From assembly GCA_022616415.1 (NCBI GenBank), contig JAKEEU010000359.1, forward strand, positions 1-64,000: DNA of 64,000 nucleotides. Direction: 5' to 3'. This DNA is from Candidatus Zhuqueibacterota bacterium (lineage in GTDB: Bacteria; Zhuqueibacterota; Zhuqueibacteria; Zhuqueibacterales; Zhuqueibacteraceae). The position numbers and the translations under genes are program-made. The stretch's first letter is position 1. The number at the start of each line of letters is the position of its first letter. The notes beneath the pieces are model-generated. The model saw only the letters and a program-made list of their open reading frames with translations. It did not search any database and was not told the DNA's origin. Shown piece after piece: positions 44,113 to 52,586 of this stretch.

Positions 44113-44836
44113 AGAAAACTGGCGGGAGGTGTATGCCGATCTTTCGCGTTACCAAAATTTATATTTGTATCAGCAGCAGTTGGTGGAAATCATTGGCCAG
44201 CAATTTGCCGATTTGCGCGGCAAACACATTCTCGAGGTGGGATGTGGCAAGGGGAATGAAATTGTCCAGCTTGCGAAAAGAGGCGCAGCGTGTGTCGGCT
44301 TGGATTTCTCCGAATCCGCCATGGAATTGATGCAGCAGCGTTTGGCAAAAGAAAGCCTGACCATGCCGTTGGCGCGCGGCGATGCCCGCCGCCTCCCATT
44401 TCAGGCCGGCACGTTCGATCTGGTGTATTCGCAAGGCGTTCTCGAGCATTTTACGCAACCCGGCGAGGTTTTGCAAGAGCAATGCCGAGTCTTGCGTGAG
44501 GGGGCGATTATCGTCGTCGAGCTCCCCAACAAGTGGACGCTTTACACCATTTATAAAAAAATACTCATGGCGGCGAATAAATGGCTGCCGGGATGGGAAA
44601 CTCAATATTCGCCACGAGAGTTAAAATCCTTGTTGGAGCAAAATGGGTTCCGCATTCTTGACTGTGTAGGCTGGGATTTCTTGGTTTTGAAGATTCTGCG
44701 AAAATTGCGCAAGAAATTGGGATGGCGCGATAAAGCGGAAAGTGCTTTTGTGCGCACGGTGCGCGAAAAACTGCAACGAAATCCAATCTTGCTCAACTTT
44801 TTTGTCAGCATCACCGTGGTGGGCAAAAAAATATGA
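44096..44836 (+). CDS. Class I SAM-dependent methyltransferase
   Basis: The ORF is open from 43883, but that part overlaps the GT4 gene. The methyltransferase begins at MKSSTKENWREVYADLSRYQ (44096). Motifs: HILEVGCGKGNEIVQLAKRG (I), CVGLDFSESAMELMQQRL (II), FDLVYSQGVLEHFTQPGEVL (IV), and IIVVELPNKWT (V). It is a UbiE/Methyltransf_11-like enzyme. It probably acts on a sugar of the polysaccharide repeat. The 17-base overlap with the GT4 gene indicates coupled translation. Confidence 0.9.
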   Translation: MKSSTKENWREVYADLSRYQNLYLYQQQLVEIIGQQFADLRGKHILEVGCGKGNEIVQLAKRGAACVGLDFSESAMELMQQRLAKESLTMPLARGDARRLPFQAGTFDLVYSQGVLEHFTQPGEVLQEQCRVLREGAIIVVELPNKWTLYTIYKKILMAANKWLPGWETQYSPRELKSLLEQNGFRILDCVGWDFLVLKILRKLRKKLGWRDKAESAFVRTVREKLQRNPILLNFFVSITVVGKKI

Positions 44837-44878
44837 TTGGACAATAAAGCGTTGGCGCCAAATTTTTTGCCATTGGAC

Positions 44879-44906
44879 TTGACAAAAAAATTGCTTTATT
44901 TAAAAT
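44879..44906 (+). promoter_or_regulatory. Sigma-70-type promoter inside the polysaccharide locus
   Basis: A perfect TTGACA (44879-44884) and TAAAAT (44901-44906) are 16 bases apart, giving a predicted start near 44913 and a leader of about 50 bases for the GT4 gene at 44963. It breaks the tightly overlapping gene series, so the second half of the locus may be transcribed separately. Confidence 0.6.
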
Positions 44907-44962
44907 ATGCGCAACCATGATGTTGACGAGTGAATGATGAACGAGCAACAGAAACTTTCAAT

Positions 44963-46189
44963 ATGCGAATACTTTTGATCACCCCCCGCCTGCCGTATCC
45001 GCCGTACCGGGGAGACAAATTAAAAATATTTAACCTGCTCAAAAGGCTCGCGAAGCGCCATGCGATACACTTGATATCTTTTGTCGAGGGCCAGCGCGAG
45101 CTGGAATATATTCAATTTTTGCAACCCTACTGCGCAGCGATTGAGACGGTGCCGCTGCCGCGCTGGCGTTCTTATTTGCAATGCCTGTTCGGCCTCTTTT
45201 CCGCGTTGCCGCTGCAGGTGCATTATTTTAAGTCTGAAAAAATGCGCCGGCGGATCGATGAAATCTGCAGCCGCAACCATTTTGATGTCATCCACACGCA
45301 TCTCATCCGTATGGCGCAGTATACCGCTCACTACGGCCATCAATTAAGGGCGCTTGATTTGACGGACGCCGTCTCGCTGTATCTCAACCGCTTTTTGTCG
45401 CGGGAAAAGAACTTGATCAAGAAGCTGATCCTGAAAATCGAATTGGAGCGTATCAAGCGTTATGAAAATATTCTCGAACAATTTCATGCTTGTTTCGTTT
45501 GCTCCGAGCCGGACAAGGAACAGTTGCTGCAAGCCGCGCCGGAAGCGAATATCCGGATCATTCCCAACGGCGTTGACTTGGCGTATTTTTCCAGCAACGG
45601 AACCACCCAATATGACCCGGAGAAGATCGTTTTCACCGGCAACCTGACGTACCATCCCAACATTGACGGCATCTTTTATTTTGTCAACGAGATTTTCCCG
45701 CTCGTCAAAAAAGAAGCGCCGGCAGCGAAATTCTACATCGTCGGCCAGTCGCCGCCGGCAAAAGTGCGGGCGTTGGCGTCCAACGACGTGATCGTCACCG
45801 GCTTCGTCGAAGACATTAAACAGTATTACTTGAACAGCGCCGTTGCCGTCTCGCCGATCCGCTTCGGCGCCGGAACGCTCAACAAAATTCTCGAGCCGCT
45901 GGCGCTGGGTGTGCCGGTGGTGGCAACTTCGATGGGAACCGAAGGCTTTGATTTGACCAACGGCAAGGAAATTTTGATTGCCGATGGCCCCCACACGTTT
46001 GCGCGCCACGTCGTGCGCGTCATGAAAGAACCGGCCTATCGTGACAGCCTCGGCCAGGAAGGCATGGCGATCGTTCGGCGTCTATATAATTGGGATGCGA
46101 TCGTCCAAGCGCTGGAAAATGTCTATCAGGAAATGATTGAGGAGCGCAGTTTAGCGCGACATGCGAAGTATCGGACCTCAGTTGAATGA
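44963..46189 (+). CDS. GT4-family glycosyltransferase, TIGR03087/stp1-like
   Basis: A GT-B enzyme with N-terminal MRILLITPRLPYPPYRGDKL and RLAKRHAIHLISFVEGQREL. A basic helical core follows, and the C-terminal domain includes IIPNGVDLAYFS, KIVFTGNLTYHPNIDGIFYF, AKFYIVGQSPPAKVRALASN, DVIVTGFVEDIKQYYLNSAV, and the conserved acidic-loop LNKILEPLALGVPVVATSMG. The opening P-R-L-P-Y-P-P-Y-R-G-D-K is the usual start of the sugar transferases classed with PEP-CTERM/stp1 systems, so I place the start at 44963 rather than the ATG at 44930. It lies behind the promoter at 44879. Confidence 0.9.
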   Translation: MRILLITPRLPYPPYRGDKLKIFNLLKRLAKRHAIHLISFVEGQRELEYIQFLQPYCAAIETVPLPRWRSYLQCLFGLFSALPLQVHYFKSEKMRRRIDEICSRNHFDVIHTHLIRMAQYTAHYGHQLRALDLTDAVSLYLNRFLSREKNLIKKLILKIELERIKRYENILEQFHACFVCSEPDKEQLLQAAPEANIRIIPNGVDLAYFSSNGTTQYDPEKIVFTGNLTYHPNIDGIFYFVNEIFPLVKKEAPAAKFYIVGQSPPAKVRALASNDVIVTGFVEDIKQYYLNSAVAVSPIRFGAGTLNKILEPLALGVPVVATSMGTEGFDLTNGKEILIADGPHTFARHVVRVMKEPAYRDSLGQEGMAIVRRLYNWDAIVQALENVYQEMIEERSLARHAKYRTSVE

Positions 46190-46608
46190 ACGGCTTGGCC
46201 AGGCCAACAACCTAAAACCAAACGCGAGCCCGTAACCCAAAAGATTATTGCTCACGGAATGTCCCGCCTTGCGGGATCGCAGAAATTTTTCATTCATTCT
46301 ATTTCCGCGAGAGTTCATTTCCGTGAGCGAAAAATTTCAGAACTTTTTTCTGAGTTTTGCTGCGCAATGGCCTACGCCATATTTTGGGACAAGCTCAAAA
46401 CTGGAGCCCTTCGGGCGGCATTGATTTTAAAAAATTTTCCCAACGGATAGATGAACCCAACGGATGAATCTTTTATCAGTTGGGTTCATCTATCCGTTGG
46501 CGGCAAAAAAGTTTAGAACCTTTTATTCTAAAGTCTGAGTGTCAAAGGCTTAATGGGGACAAACGATGAAACTCTTTTTTCTGTTGTGGTTTTGTTTTCG
46601 TTTTTGAC
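46190..46608. other. Intergenic region dominated by inverted repeats
   Basis: I see no gene. It contains GCTCACGGAAT (46250-46260) paired with ATTTCCGTGAGC (46317-46328), a small hairpin CCCGCCTTGCGGG between them, and the perfect 22-bp hairpin at 46440-46500. It ends at the decayed glycosylphosphotransferase fragment on the minus strand. Confidence 0.55.
46440..46500. repeat. Perfect 22-bp inverted repeat
   Basis: The arm 46440-46461 (CCAACGGATAGATGAACCCA and two more bases) is exactly complementary to 46479-46500, with a 17-base loop that repeats part of the arm (GGATGAATC). No T-run follows on the plus strand (GCGGCAAAAAA), but on the minus strand the stem is followed by AAAATTTTTTAAAA-like sequence, so it may act as a weak terminator either way. 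Confidence 0.7.
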
Positions 46609-46791
46609 TTACTGGCCTTTGCCTGCCAGCATCACATAAGCCGTGTGCAGCGGAATCATGAAATCCTTCGCCAGCGACATGTTCTCGACGTAGAAAAAGT
46701 TGCCCCGGAGTTTTTGCTTGACGCTTTCGCTGGTTTTGGTTTTCATAAGTGAGCTGGAACCCGGCTGATATGACAGAAAAAGGTGGACCAT
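46609..46791 (-). pseudogene. C-terminal fragment of a polyprenyl glycosylphosphotransferase
   Basis: The last 40 residues, VKQKLRGNFFYVENMSLAKD and then FMIPLHTAYVMLAGKGQ, match the C-terminus of the intact fusion gene at 50188-52497 (VKQKLQYDFFYVENMSLAMD, FKILLNTVYVMLAGRGQ) at most positions, including the stop. Before this, only QPG resembles the upstream QPGITGWAQVKG motif, and the rest is missing. It is a remnant of an older initiating-transferase gene or a partial duplication. It lies antisense to, and just before, the small membrane-protein gene at 46790. Confidence 0.65.
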
Positions 46792-47026
46792 GAATCATTG
46801 CACTCGCCTGGCTGTTTGTCTCGTTTTTCTTATTTTGCTCGGTTTGATCATCCCGTCAAACGCTTATGCCTATCTTGATCCGGGAACCGGTAGCTACATT
46901 TTTCAGTTGATCGTAGCCGCTTTAATTGGAGCCTTGTTCACTGTCAAGCAATATTGGCAAAAAATCAAGACATTTTCAAAAGCCTTCTTTCCGGAAAAAA
47001 CAAAAAAGAAAAAAGATGAAGATTGA
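46790..47026 (+). CDS. Small membrane protein of polysaccharide loci
   Basis: The 78-residue protein has a signal-like N-terminus (TRLAVCLVFLILLGLIIPSN) and a second hydrophobic helix (YIFQLIVAALIGALFTVKQY), separated by AYLDPGTGSYI. The Y-L-D-P-G-T-G-S motif is widely seen in small proteins encoded next to polysaccharide-biosynthesis methyltransferases; no function is established. A Lys-rich tail (KTKKKKDED) ends the protein. The next gene begins 11 bases before this stop, indicating coupling. Confidence 0.8.
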   Translation: MNHCTRLAVCLVFLILLGLIIPSNAYAYLDPGTGSYIFQLIVAALIGALFTVKQYWQKIKTFSKAFFPEKTKKKKDED

Positions 47027-48404
47027 CGGAAATATTCCAGGCTCGTTTCGAGATCCAAGCGGGTTCCTCTTTTGGCAAGACGGCTCAATTTATCGCCAGG
47101 TAAACAAGGCTTATCGAGAAAACTACGAGCATCTCCTCGACTCCGGCTTATATCGGGCACTTGTAGATTCCGAATTGTTGATTCCCCACGAAGAAGTTGA
47201 TATGGCACACGCCAGATCCGATCAGGCCTATAAAGTCATCAAGCCTGAAATCGTGCCCTTTGTATCGTATCCGTATGAATGGTGTTTCAGCCAATTAAAA
47301 GCTGCGGCCCTGGCCACGCTTCACATTCAGAAAAAAGCGCTGGACTTCGGCATGTCCCTGAAAGATTGCAGCGCGTACAATATTCAATTCAGAAAAAACA
47401 AGCCTACGCTCATTGATTCCCTGTCGTTCGAGAAGTATCGCGAGGGCGAACCTTGGGTTGCCTATAGACAGTGCTGCCAACATTTCCTTGCGCCTTTGGC
47501 AGTTATATGCTACAGGGATATCCGGCTCAGTCAATTGCTTCGCGCTTATGTGGACGGCCTCCCTTTGGATTTGGCCGGCTCGCTTCTCCCGTTGCGCACA
47601 CGTTTCAGATTCTCCTTGCTGACTCACATTCATCTGCATGCCAAAAGCCAGGCGTACTTTGCCGACAAGATTGTCAACAAAAGCTCTCATAAAATGGGGC
47701 GCCAGGCGTTTATGGGCCTGATTGACAATTTGGAATCTGCCATTGAAAAATTGCAGTGGCAACCGAAAAGCACGGCGTGGGCCGATTACTATGAAACGAT
47801 TCATTACTCGCCGGAGGCGCTCGCTCACAAAAAACAGCTTGCGGCGGAATTTCTGGAGCGAATTCATCCGAAGATCGTTTGGGACCTCGGCGCCAACCTC
47901 GGTTTATTCAGCCGCATTGCCGGCGAGCGGGGGATTCAAACAATTGCTTTTGACAGCGATCCCGCCTGTGTCGAAAAGAATTATCTTGAATGTGTCAGAA
48001 CGGGCCAAACCAATATTCTCCCTTTATGGCTCGATTTGACCAACCCCAGTCCGGGCCTCGGCTGGGAGAATGAAGAAAGAAACTCGTTGCCGGAGCGCGG
48101 CCCCGCCGATGCCGTGCTGGCTCTGGCTTTGATTCATCATCTGGCCATCGCCAACAATCTGCCGCTGCACAAAATCGCCGGCTTCTTCGGCAAAATTTGT
48201 CTTGCACTCATCATTGAATTCGTTCCTAAAAGTGATCTGCAGGTCCGGAAACTCCTATCCACGCGGGAGGATATTTTTCCGGATTATACCCGGGAGATTT
48301 TCGAGCAGGAATTCGGGAAAAATTTCACGATACAATGCGCGGCGAGAATCAAGGATTCCGCAAGAACTTTGTATCTGATGCGAAAAAAAGTAAAAGTTCA
48401 GTAA
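47016..48404 (+). CDS. Class I SAM-dependent methyltransferase with N-terminal kinase-like region
   Basis: Residues about 1-260 carry the pattern MSLKDCSAYNIQFRKNKPTL, IDSLSFEKYREGEPWVAYRQ and QHFLAPLAV, typical of the N-terminal half of a family of large methyltransferases. The C-terminal domain has KIVWDLGANLGLFSRIAGER (SAM loop), IAFDSDPACVEKNY (motif II) and ADAVLALALIHHLAIANNLP (motif IV). The start at 47016 overlaps the preceding small gene; open codons from 46926 lie in the other gene. The product probably modifies a glycan or lipid-linked intermediate. Its last codons (VQ-stop) lie in the palindrome at 48397-48506. Confidence 0.85.
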   Translation: MKIDGNIPGSFRDPSGFLFWQDGSIYRQVNKAYRENYEHLLDSGLYRALVDSELLIPHEEVDMAHARSDQAYKVIKPEIVPFVSYPYEWCFSQLKAAALATLHIQKKALDFGMSLKDCSAYNIQFRKNKPTLIDSLSFEKYREGEPWVAYRQCCQHFLAPLAVICYRDIRLSQLLRAYVDGLPLDLAGSLLPLRTRFRFSLLTHIHLHAKSQAYFADKIVNKSSHKMGRQAFMGLIDNLESAIEKLQWQPKSTAWADYYETIHYSPEALAHKKQLAAEFLERIHPKIVWDLGANLGLFSRIAGERGIQTIAFDSDPACVEKNYLECVRTGQTNILPLWLDLTNPSPGLGWENEERNSLPERGPADAVLALALIHHLAIANNLPLHKIAGFFGKICLALIIEFVPKSDLQVRKLLSTREDIFPDYTREIFEQEFGKNFTIQCAARIKDSARTLYLMRKKVKVQ

Positions 48405-48506
48405 ACCCTTCATTAGGCTGTCATTCTGAAAGAATCTTTTTTCGCACGAGCACTGTGCTCGATATTAAAAAAGATTCCTCCGGAATGACAAAGTGGTTTA
48501 CTGAAC
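48397..48506. repeat. 110-base nested palindrome, TGTCATTC family, copy 2
   Basis: The outer arms GTTCAGTAAACC / GGTTTACTGAAC flank TGTCATTCTGAAAGAATCTT at 48419 and its near-complement ending GGAATGACA at 48490. At the centre is CGAGCAC-T-GTGCTCG. The left outer arm starts within the last codons of the methyltransferase gene and contains its TAA stop. Size and symmetry suggest a non-autonomous mobile or REP-like element; a transcription terminator is the alternative. Confidence 0.6.
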
Positions 48507-48584
48507 ATTTATCCGTTGGCCGCTTTTATCCGTTGGGAATATTTTTTTAAAATGGTTTGGTGAACAGTTGCGATCGCACGGCAC

Positions 48585-50138
48585 ATGAAGAAACCGCGAA
48601 TCATTCATCCCTTTCTATTTGCGCTATTCCCCATTCTTTTTCTTTTTGCTCACAATGCGGGAAGGACTGCGTTTATTGAAATTTTGGCCCCGGCAGCGGT
48701 GGCGCTGGGCATTGCCGCGCTGCCGCTGCTGTTATCGGGATTGATGCTTCGGGATAATATAAAAGCCGGGATCATCGTATCCATTTTTTTGGTTTTGATG
48801 TTTTCGTATGGCCACGTTTTTGGCCTGCTCATGGGCTGGCAAATCCGGCATAGACACCTCATGCTGGCTTGGGGGCTGCTTTTTGTTGTGAGCGCTTATT
48901 TTATCATCAAAACACGCAAATCTTTGCATCAATTTACGAATATTTTAAATGTCGCGGCTGCCTCGTTGGTTGCCATGTCTCTATTTCATCTTGCTGCTTA
49001 CGAGCTTGAAGCCAGGCTGGCGGGGCGGGAGGTGAAACGCGCCGAAGAGATGAAAACTCAGCTAACGGAATATGGCGCCAAAGACAATTTGCCGGATATT
49101 TACTACATTATCCTGGATCGCTATGCCGCCGCGAGCACGCTCAAGGAAATTTATCATTTCGACAACAGCGAATTCACCGATTACTTGTCGAAGCGAGGAT
49201 TTTACGTGGCGTCCGAAAGCCGGTCGAATTATCTGACCACTGCCCACTCGCTGGCCTCGTCTTTGAATATGCAGTTTCTGGACCACTTAAGCGACAAGGC
49301 CGGCAAAGAATCGAATGATTGGACCTTGCTCAATCCATTGTTGCAAGATCATCAAGTGTGCCGCGTGCTGAAAGCGAAAGGCTATAAATATTTCCATTTC
49401 GGCGACCTGTGGACCCCGACGGCTTACAATAGAAACGCCGAGGTGAATGTCAATCAGTATTGGCTGCCGCAATTTTCCGCCGCATTGTTTAAAACCACGA
49501 TGTTTTGCATTATCGGCCTCGAGTTAGGCATTTATGATTACCGCCGGGAGCATTGGCAAAGAATTCTGTACAAGTTCGACAAGCTGGCTGAGATGCCTGC
49601 CGTCAAAGAACCCACTTTTGTTTTTGCCCACATGCTCATTCCCCACGATCCGTTTGTATTCGACAAGAATGGCGAGTTTCTGACCGAAGCAGAAGTTGGC
49701 AGGAGAAGCGCAAAGGAGAATTACGTCAATCAAGTGATCTTTGCCAATAAAAAGCTTCAGGCGCTTATTGACAAATTATTGTCAAGCTCGGAAGCTCACC
49801 CAATTATCATTGTGCAAGCGGATGAAGGCCCGTACCCGGCAAGAAGCGAGCTCGATCTTCGCCATTTCAACTGGAAACAGGCGAGCCAGCAGGAGCTGAA
49901 AGAAAAACTGAGGATATTGAACGCCTATTATCTGCCCAAAGTCGATAAAAAATTTTTGTATCCATCCATCACACCGGTGAATTCTTTTCGGCTCATTTTT
50001 AACCTTTACTTTAATGCCAATTTTGAGTTGCTGCCGGATGAGAGTTATGCCTTTGTAGACGAAGACCATTTATACGAGTTTTTTAATGTGACGGATCAAG
50101 TCGAACATGAAAACGAGCATAGCACTGAAAAAAAGTGA
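48585..50138 (+). CDS. Membrane protein with alkaline-phosphatase/sulfatase-fold domain
   Basis: The N-terminal 150 residues hold about five hydrophobic helices (FLFALFPILFLFAHNAG, AAVALGIAALPLLLSGLML, AGIIVSIFLVLMFSYGHVF, LAWGLLFVVSAYFIIKTR, VAAASLVAMSLFHLAAYEL). The C-terminal periplasmic part reads DIYYIILDRYAAASTLKEIY, TFVFAHMLIPHDPFVFDKNG and IIIVQADEGP, the beta-strand/metal-site pattern of alkaline-phosphatase superfamily transferases (sulfatase, phosphoethanolamine transferase). Here D-R-Y replaces the usual nucleophile region, so the reaction is uncertain. Such proteins often occur in exopolysaccharide loci and may add or remove a charged group on the exported glycan. Confidence 0.75.
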   Translation: MKKPRIIHPFLFALFPILFLFAHNAGRTAFIEILAPAAVALGIAALPLLLSGLMLRDNIKAGIIVSIFLVLMFSYGHVFGLLMGWQIRHRHLMLAWGLLFVVSAYFIIKTRKSLHQFTNILNVAAASLVAMSLFHLAAYELEARLAGREVKRAEEMKTQLTEYGAKDNLPDIYYIILDRYAAASTLKEIYHFDNSEFTDYLSKRGFYVASESRSNYLTTAHSLASSLNMQFLDHLSDKAGKESNDWTLLNPLLQDHQVCRVLKAKGYKYFHFGDLWTPTAYNRNAEVNVNQYWLPQFSAALFKTTMFCIIGLELGIYDYRREHWQRILYKFDKLAEMPAVKEPTFVFAHMLIPHDPFVFDKNGEFLTEAEVGRRSAKENYVNQVIFANKKLQALIDKLLSSSEAHPIIIVQADEGPYPARSELDLRHFNWKQASQQELKEKLRILNAYYLPKVDKKFLYPSITPVNSFRLIFNLYFNANFELLPDESYAFVDEDHLYEFFNVTDQVEHENEHSTEKK

Positions 50139-50187
50139 CCATTTTTGTTTTAGCTTTTTAGTTACGGCTTTTTTTTCATTTTTTGTC

Positions 50188-52497
50188 TCACTGCCCTCTC
50201 CCCGCCAGCATCACATAAACCGTATTGAGCAGAATCTTGAAATCCATCGCCAGCGACATGTTCTCGACATAGAAAAAGTCGTATTGGAGTTTCTGTTTCA
50301 CGTCTTCGATGGTGTTATCGTACGAGCCTTTCACTTGCGCCCAACCGGTGATGCCGGGCTGCACTTTGAGCCGGCGCATATAAAACGGGACTTCTTTCTT
50401 CAGCTTTTCGACGAAATACGGCCGCTCCGGGCGTGGACCCACCAAGCTCATCTCGCCACGCAGTACGTTGATAAATTGGGGAAATTCGTCCAAGTGCCAT
50501 TTGCGCATAAAACGCCCCACTCTGGTGATGCGGGGATCGTCTTTTTCCGCCCACTTTGGTCCGGTGATTTGCTCGGCGTTTTGCACCATCGTGCGGAATT
50601 TGATGATCGTAAAAACGCGGCCGTCCCGGCCGACTCTTTCCTGCCGATAAAAAACCGGCCCCGGCGAATCCAGCTTGATGATCAACGCCAAAATCAGCCA
50701 AAACGGCAAGCCAAGAACGATGATGGTTAATGCCGCCGCACTATCGAGCAGGCGCTTGAAACGCCGCTCCCACAGCGGCATGATTTGCGGGAAAATCTCG
50801 ATGAGCGGAAACCCATAAATCTGATTCGTGCGCGCCTGCCCCATCACGATGCTGTAGAGATCCGGAATGATTTTGATGGTGACGGGAAAACCGGTGCATT
50901 GATTGACTGCCTCGGTCATCTCGCGCCGCTGAAAAATATCGAGCGCGATCAGCACGTTTTCCACCTGCTCGCTGCGGATAATCCAGCTCAAATCGTGAAT
51001 GGAGCCGAGCACCGGCACGTCGCCATAAGCCCTCCGGGCTTTGAGCGTGCGCACATCGACAAAACCGACGACACGGTAACCGAGCGCGGGGAAGCGGTTG
51101 ACTTTGTCGAGCAGCGCGCGCGCTTTGCCATTCCAGCCGACGATCACGGTTTGGCGCATGCCAATGCCGGCTTCGAGCAAGCGCCGCTGGATGGTGCGCA
51201 AAATCATGCGCCCGTTGGCGACCATGAAGGTCATTAAAACCCAGTAGCTGACAAACAGCAAACGGCTGAACTTGGGCGGGGTGGTCAGGTCTTGCGGTTC
51301 GGCGGTGAACAAAAAGATCAAAATCGCGCCGAAGAAAACGGTTTTAATCAGAGTAACCAATTCGTCAAAACGCGAATAGGCGTACCAGGTGCGATAAAGG
51401 CCGAAAAAAAGAAATAAAAGAAACCAGTAAGCAAAAATAACGACGGCGGTGGTGAGCACCTCCAACGGTTCCGAGGGGGCATAGAGCGCCAGTTTGCCGC
51501 GCAGCCAGATCCAGATAAAATACGATCCGACGACCGCCACAAAATCGCTGACGAAGAGCAGCGTCCGCTCGATGGCGCGCGGCATGATGATGGCGTAATC
51601 GCGGCTTTTGGCGTTGAAAAGATAGCCGTGCTTTTGGAAAAAATAAAAAACCGCCCATAATTGTGTCCAATTGAGCAGCCGAAAAAAATCGCCGGTGCGG
51701 CGCCGCTTGTCGTGGATGGCGGTCGCGTGCGGATAATAAAAAATCTTCCAACCGTGCGCTTGCGCGCGCAGACAATAATCCGCGTCCTCCGGCCCGTAAA
51801 AAAAATTTTCGTCCAACAGTCCGACTTCCTGGATCACCTCGCGGCGGATGAGCTGGCACGTGCCAACGACGTAATCCACCTCGCGAACCGAGTTGTGATC
51901 CCAATCCGCCATCGCCTGGTCGCGGAGCGTGCGGTTATTGCGAAAAAAGGGAATGAATTGCAACCGGCGCAGGAAGGGCGTAAAAATCGTGGGAAAGCGC
52001 CGGCAAGAGAGCAGAAGCTTGCCGGTCGGGTCGACGATTTTCGCGCCAACGACGCCGGCCTCCGGCGTATTTTTCGCGAACGCCACCAGCTCGTCGATGG
52101 CGCCGGATGATAGGCGCGCATTGGCATCGAGCAGCAGCACAAAATCACCGGCGGCCGCTTTTATCGCTTGATTGCGCGCCGGGGCCACGCCCTGATTTTT
52201 GGCATTGGTGAGGCGCCGCACCTGGGGAAATTGGCGGCGCAGCATTTCTCCGGTTCCGTCGGTCGAGCCGTTGTCAACCACGATAACTTCGAACTCAACT
52301 TGGCTCGCGCCGGCATAAATGGATTCCAGGCAGCTTTCGAGAAGCTGGCGCGAGTTCCAGGCAATGATTGCAATGGACACTTCCGGCGGCTTTGGTGCGG
52401 CAGTCGTGCCACGGCGGCCGTTGGGTGGGATTTCCAAAACGTGATTGCGCTGCTTATCGTCCATGAAATTGTTCGTAGTAACGCTTTCAGGCGTCAA
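50188..52497 (-). CDS. Fusion of GT2 glycosyltransferase and polyprenyl glycosylphosphotransferase
   Basis: Residues about 40-285 are a GT2 enzyme: VSIAIIAWNSRQLLESCLES, FEVIVVDNGSTDGTGEMLRR, and NFFYGPEDADYCLRAQAHGW; the usual NSD after LLL is DAN (LLLDANARL). After a linker (about 290-310) come four to five helices (LLFVSDFVAVVGSYFIWIWL, AVVIFAYWFLLFLFFGLYRT), a Rossmann-like domain (TVIVGWNGKARALLDKVNRF, DVPVLGSIHDLSWII) and the bacterial sugar-transferase domain (RFKRLLDSAAALTIIVLGLP, FYRQERVGRDGRVFTIIKFR, QPGITGWAQVKGSYDN). The second part moves a sugar-1-phosphate to undecaprenyl phosphate and starts repeat-unit assembly; the first would add a sugar. The two activities are usually on separate proteins. 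Confidence 0.93.
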   Translation of the reverse strand: MTPESVTTNNFMDDKQRNHVLEIPPNGRRGTTAAPKPPEVSIAIIAWNSRQLLESCLESIYAGASQVEFEVIVVDNGSTDGTGEMLRRQFPQVRRLTNAKNQGVAPARNQAIKAAAGDFVLLLDANARLSSGAIDELVAFAKNTPEAGVVGAKIVDPTGKLLLSCRRFPTIFTPFLRRLQFIPFFRNNRTLRDQAMADWDHNSVREVDYVVGTCQLIRREVIQEVGLLDENFFYGPEDADYCLRAQAHGWKIFYYPHATAIHDKRRRTGDFFRLLNWTQLWAVFYFFQKHGYLFNAKSRDYAIIMPRAIERTLLFVSDFVAVVGSYFIWIWLRGKLALYAPSEPLEVLTTAVVIFAYWFLLFLFFGLYRTWYAYSRFDELVTLIKTVFFGAILIFLFTAEPQDLTTPPKFSRLLFVSYWVLMTFMVANGRMILRTIQRRLLEAGIGMRQTVIVGWNGKARALLDKVNRFPALGYRVVGFVDVRTLKARRAYGDVPVLGSIHDLSWIIRSEQVENVLIALDIFQRREMTEAVNQCTGFPVTIKIIPDLYSIVMGQARTNQIYGFPLIEIFPQIMPLWERRFKRLLDSAAALTIIVLGLPFWLILALIIKLDSPGPVFYRQERVGRDGRVFTIIKFRTMVQNAEQITGPKWAEKDDPRITRVGRFMRKWHLDEFPQFINVLRGEMSLVGPRPERPYFVEKLKKEVPFYMRRLKVQPGITGWAQVKGSYDNTIEDVKQKLQYDFFYVENMSLAMDFKILLNTVYVMLAGRGQ

Positions 52498-52586
52498 ATG
52501 CTCAAAATGAATAAAAAGTTCTGAAGCGTCAAGCTTTTTCTACATTGCTAACATCCGCGCCTAAAGGCACCACTACGAACTATCAT

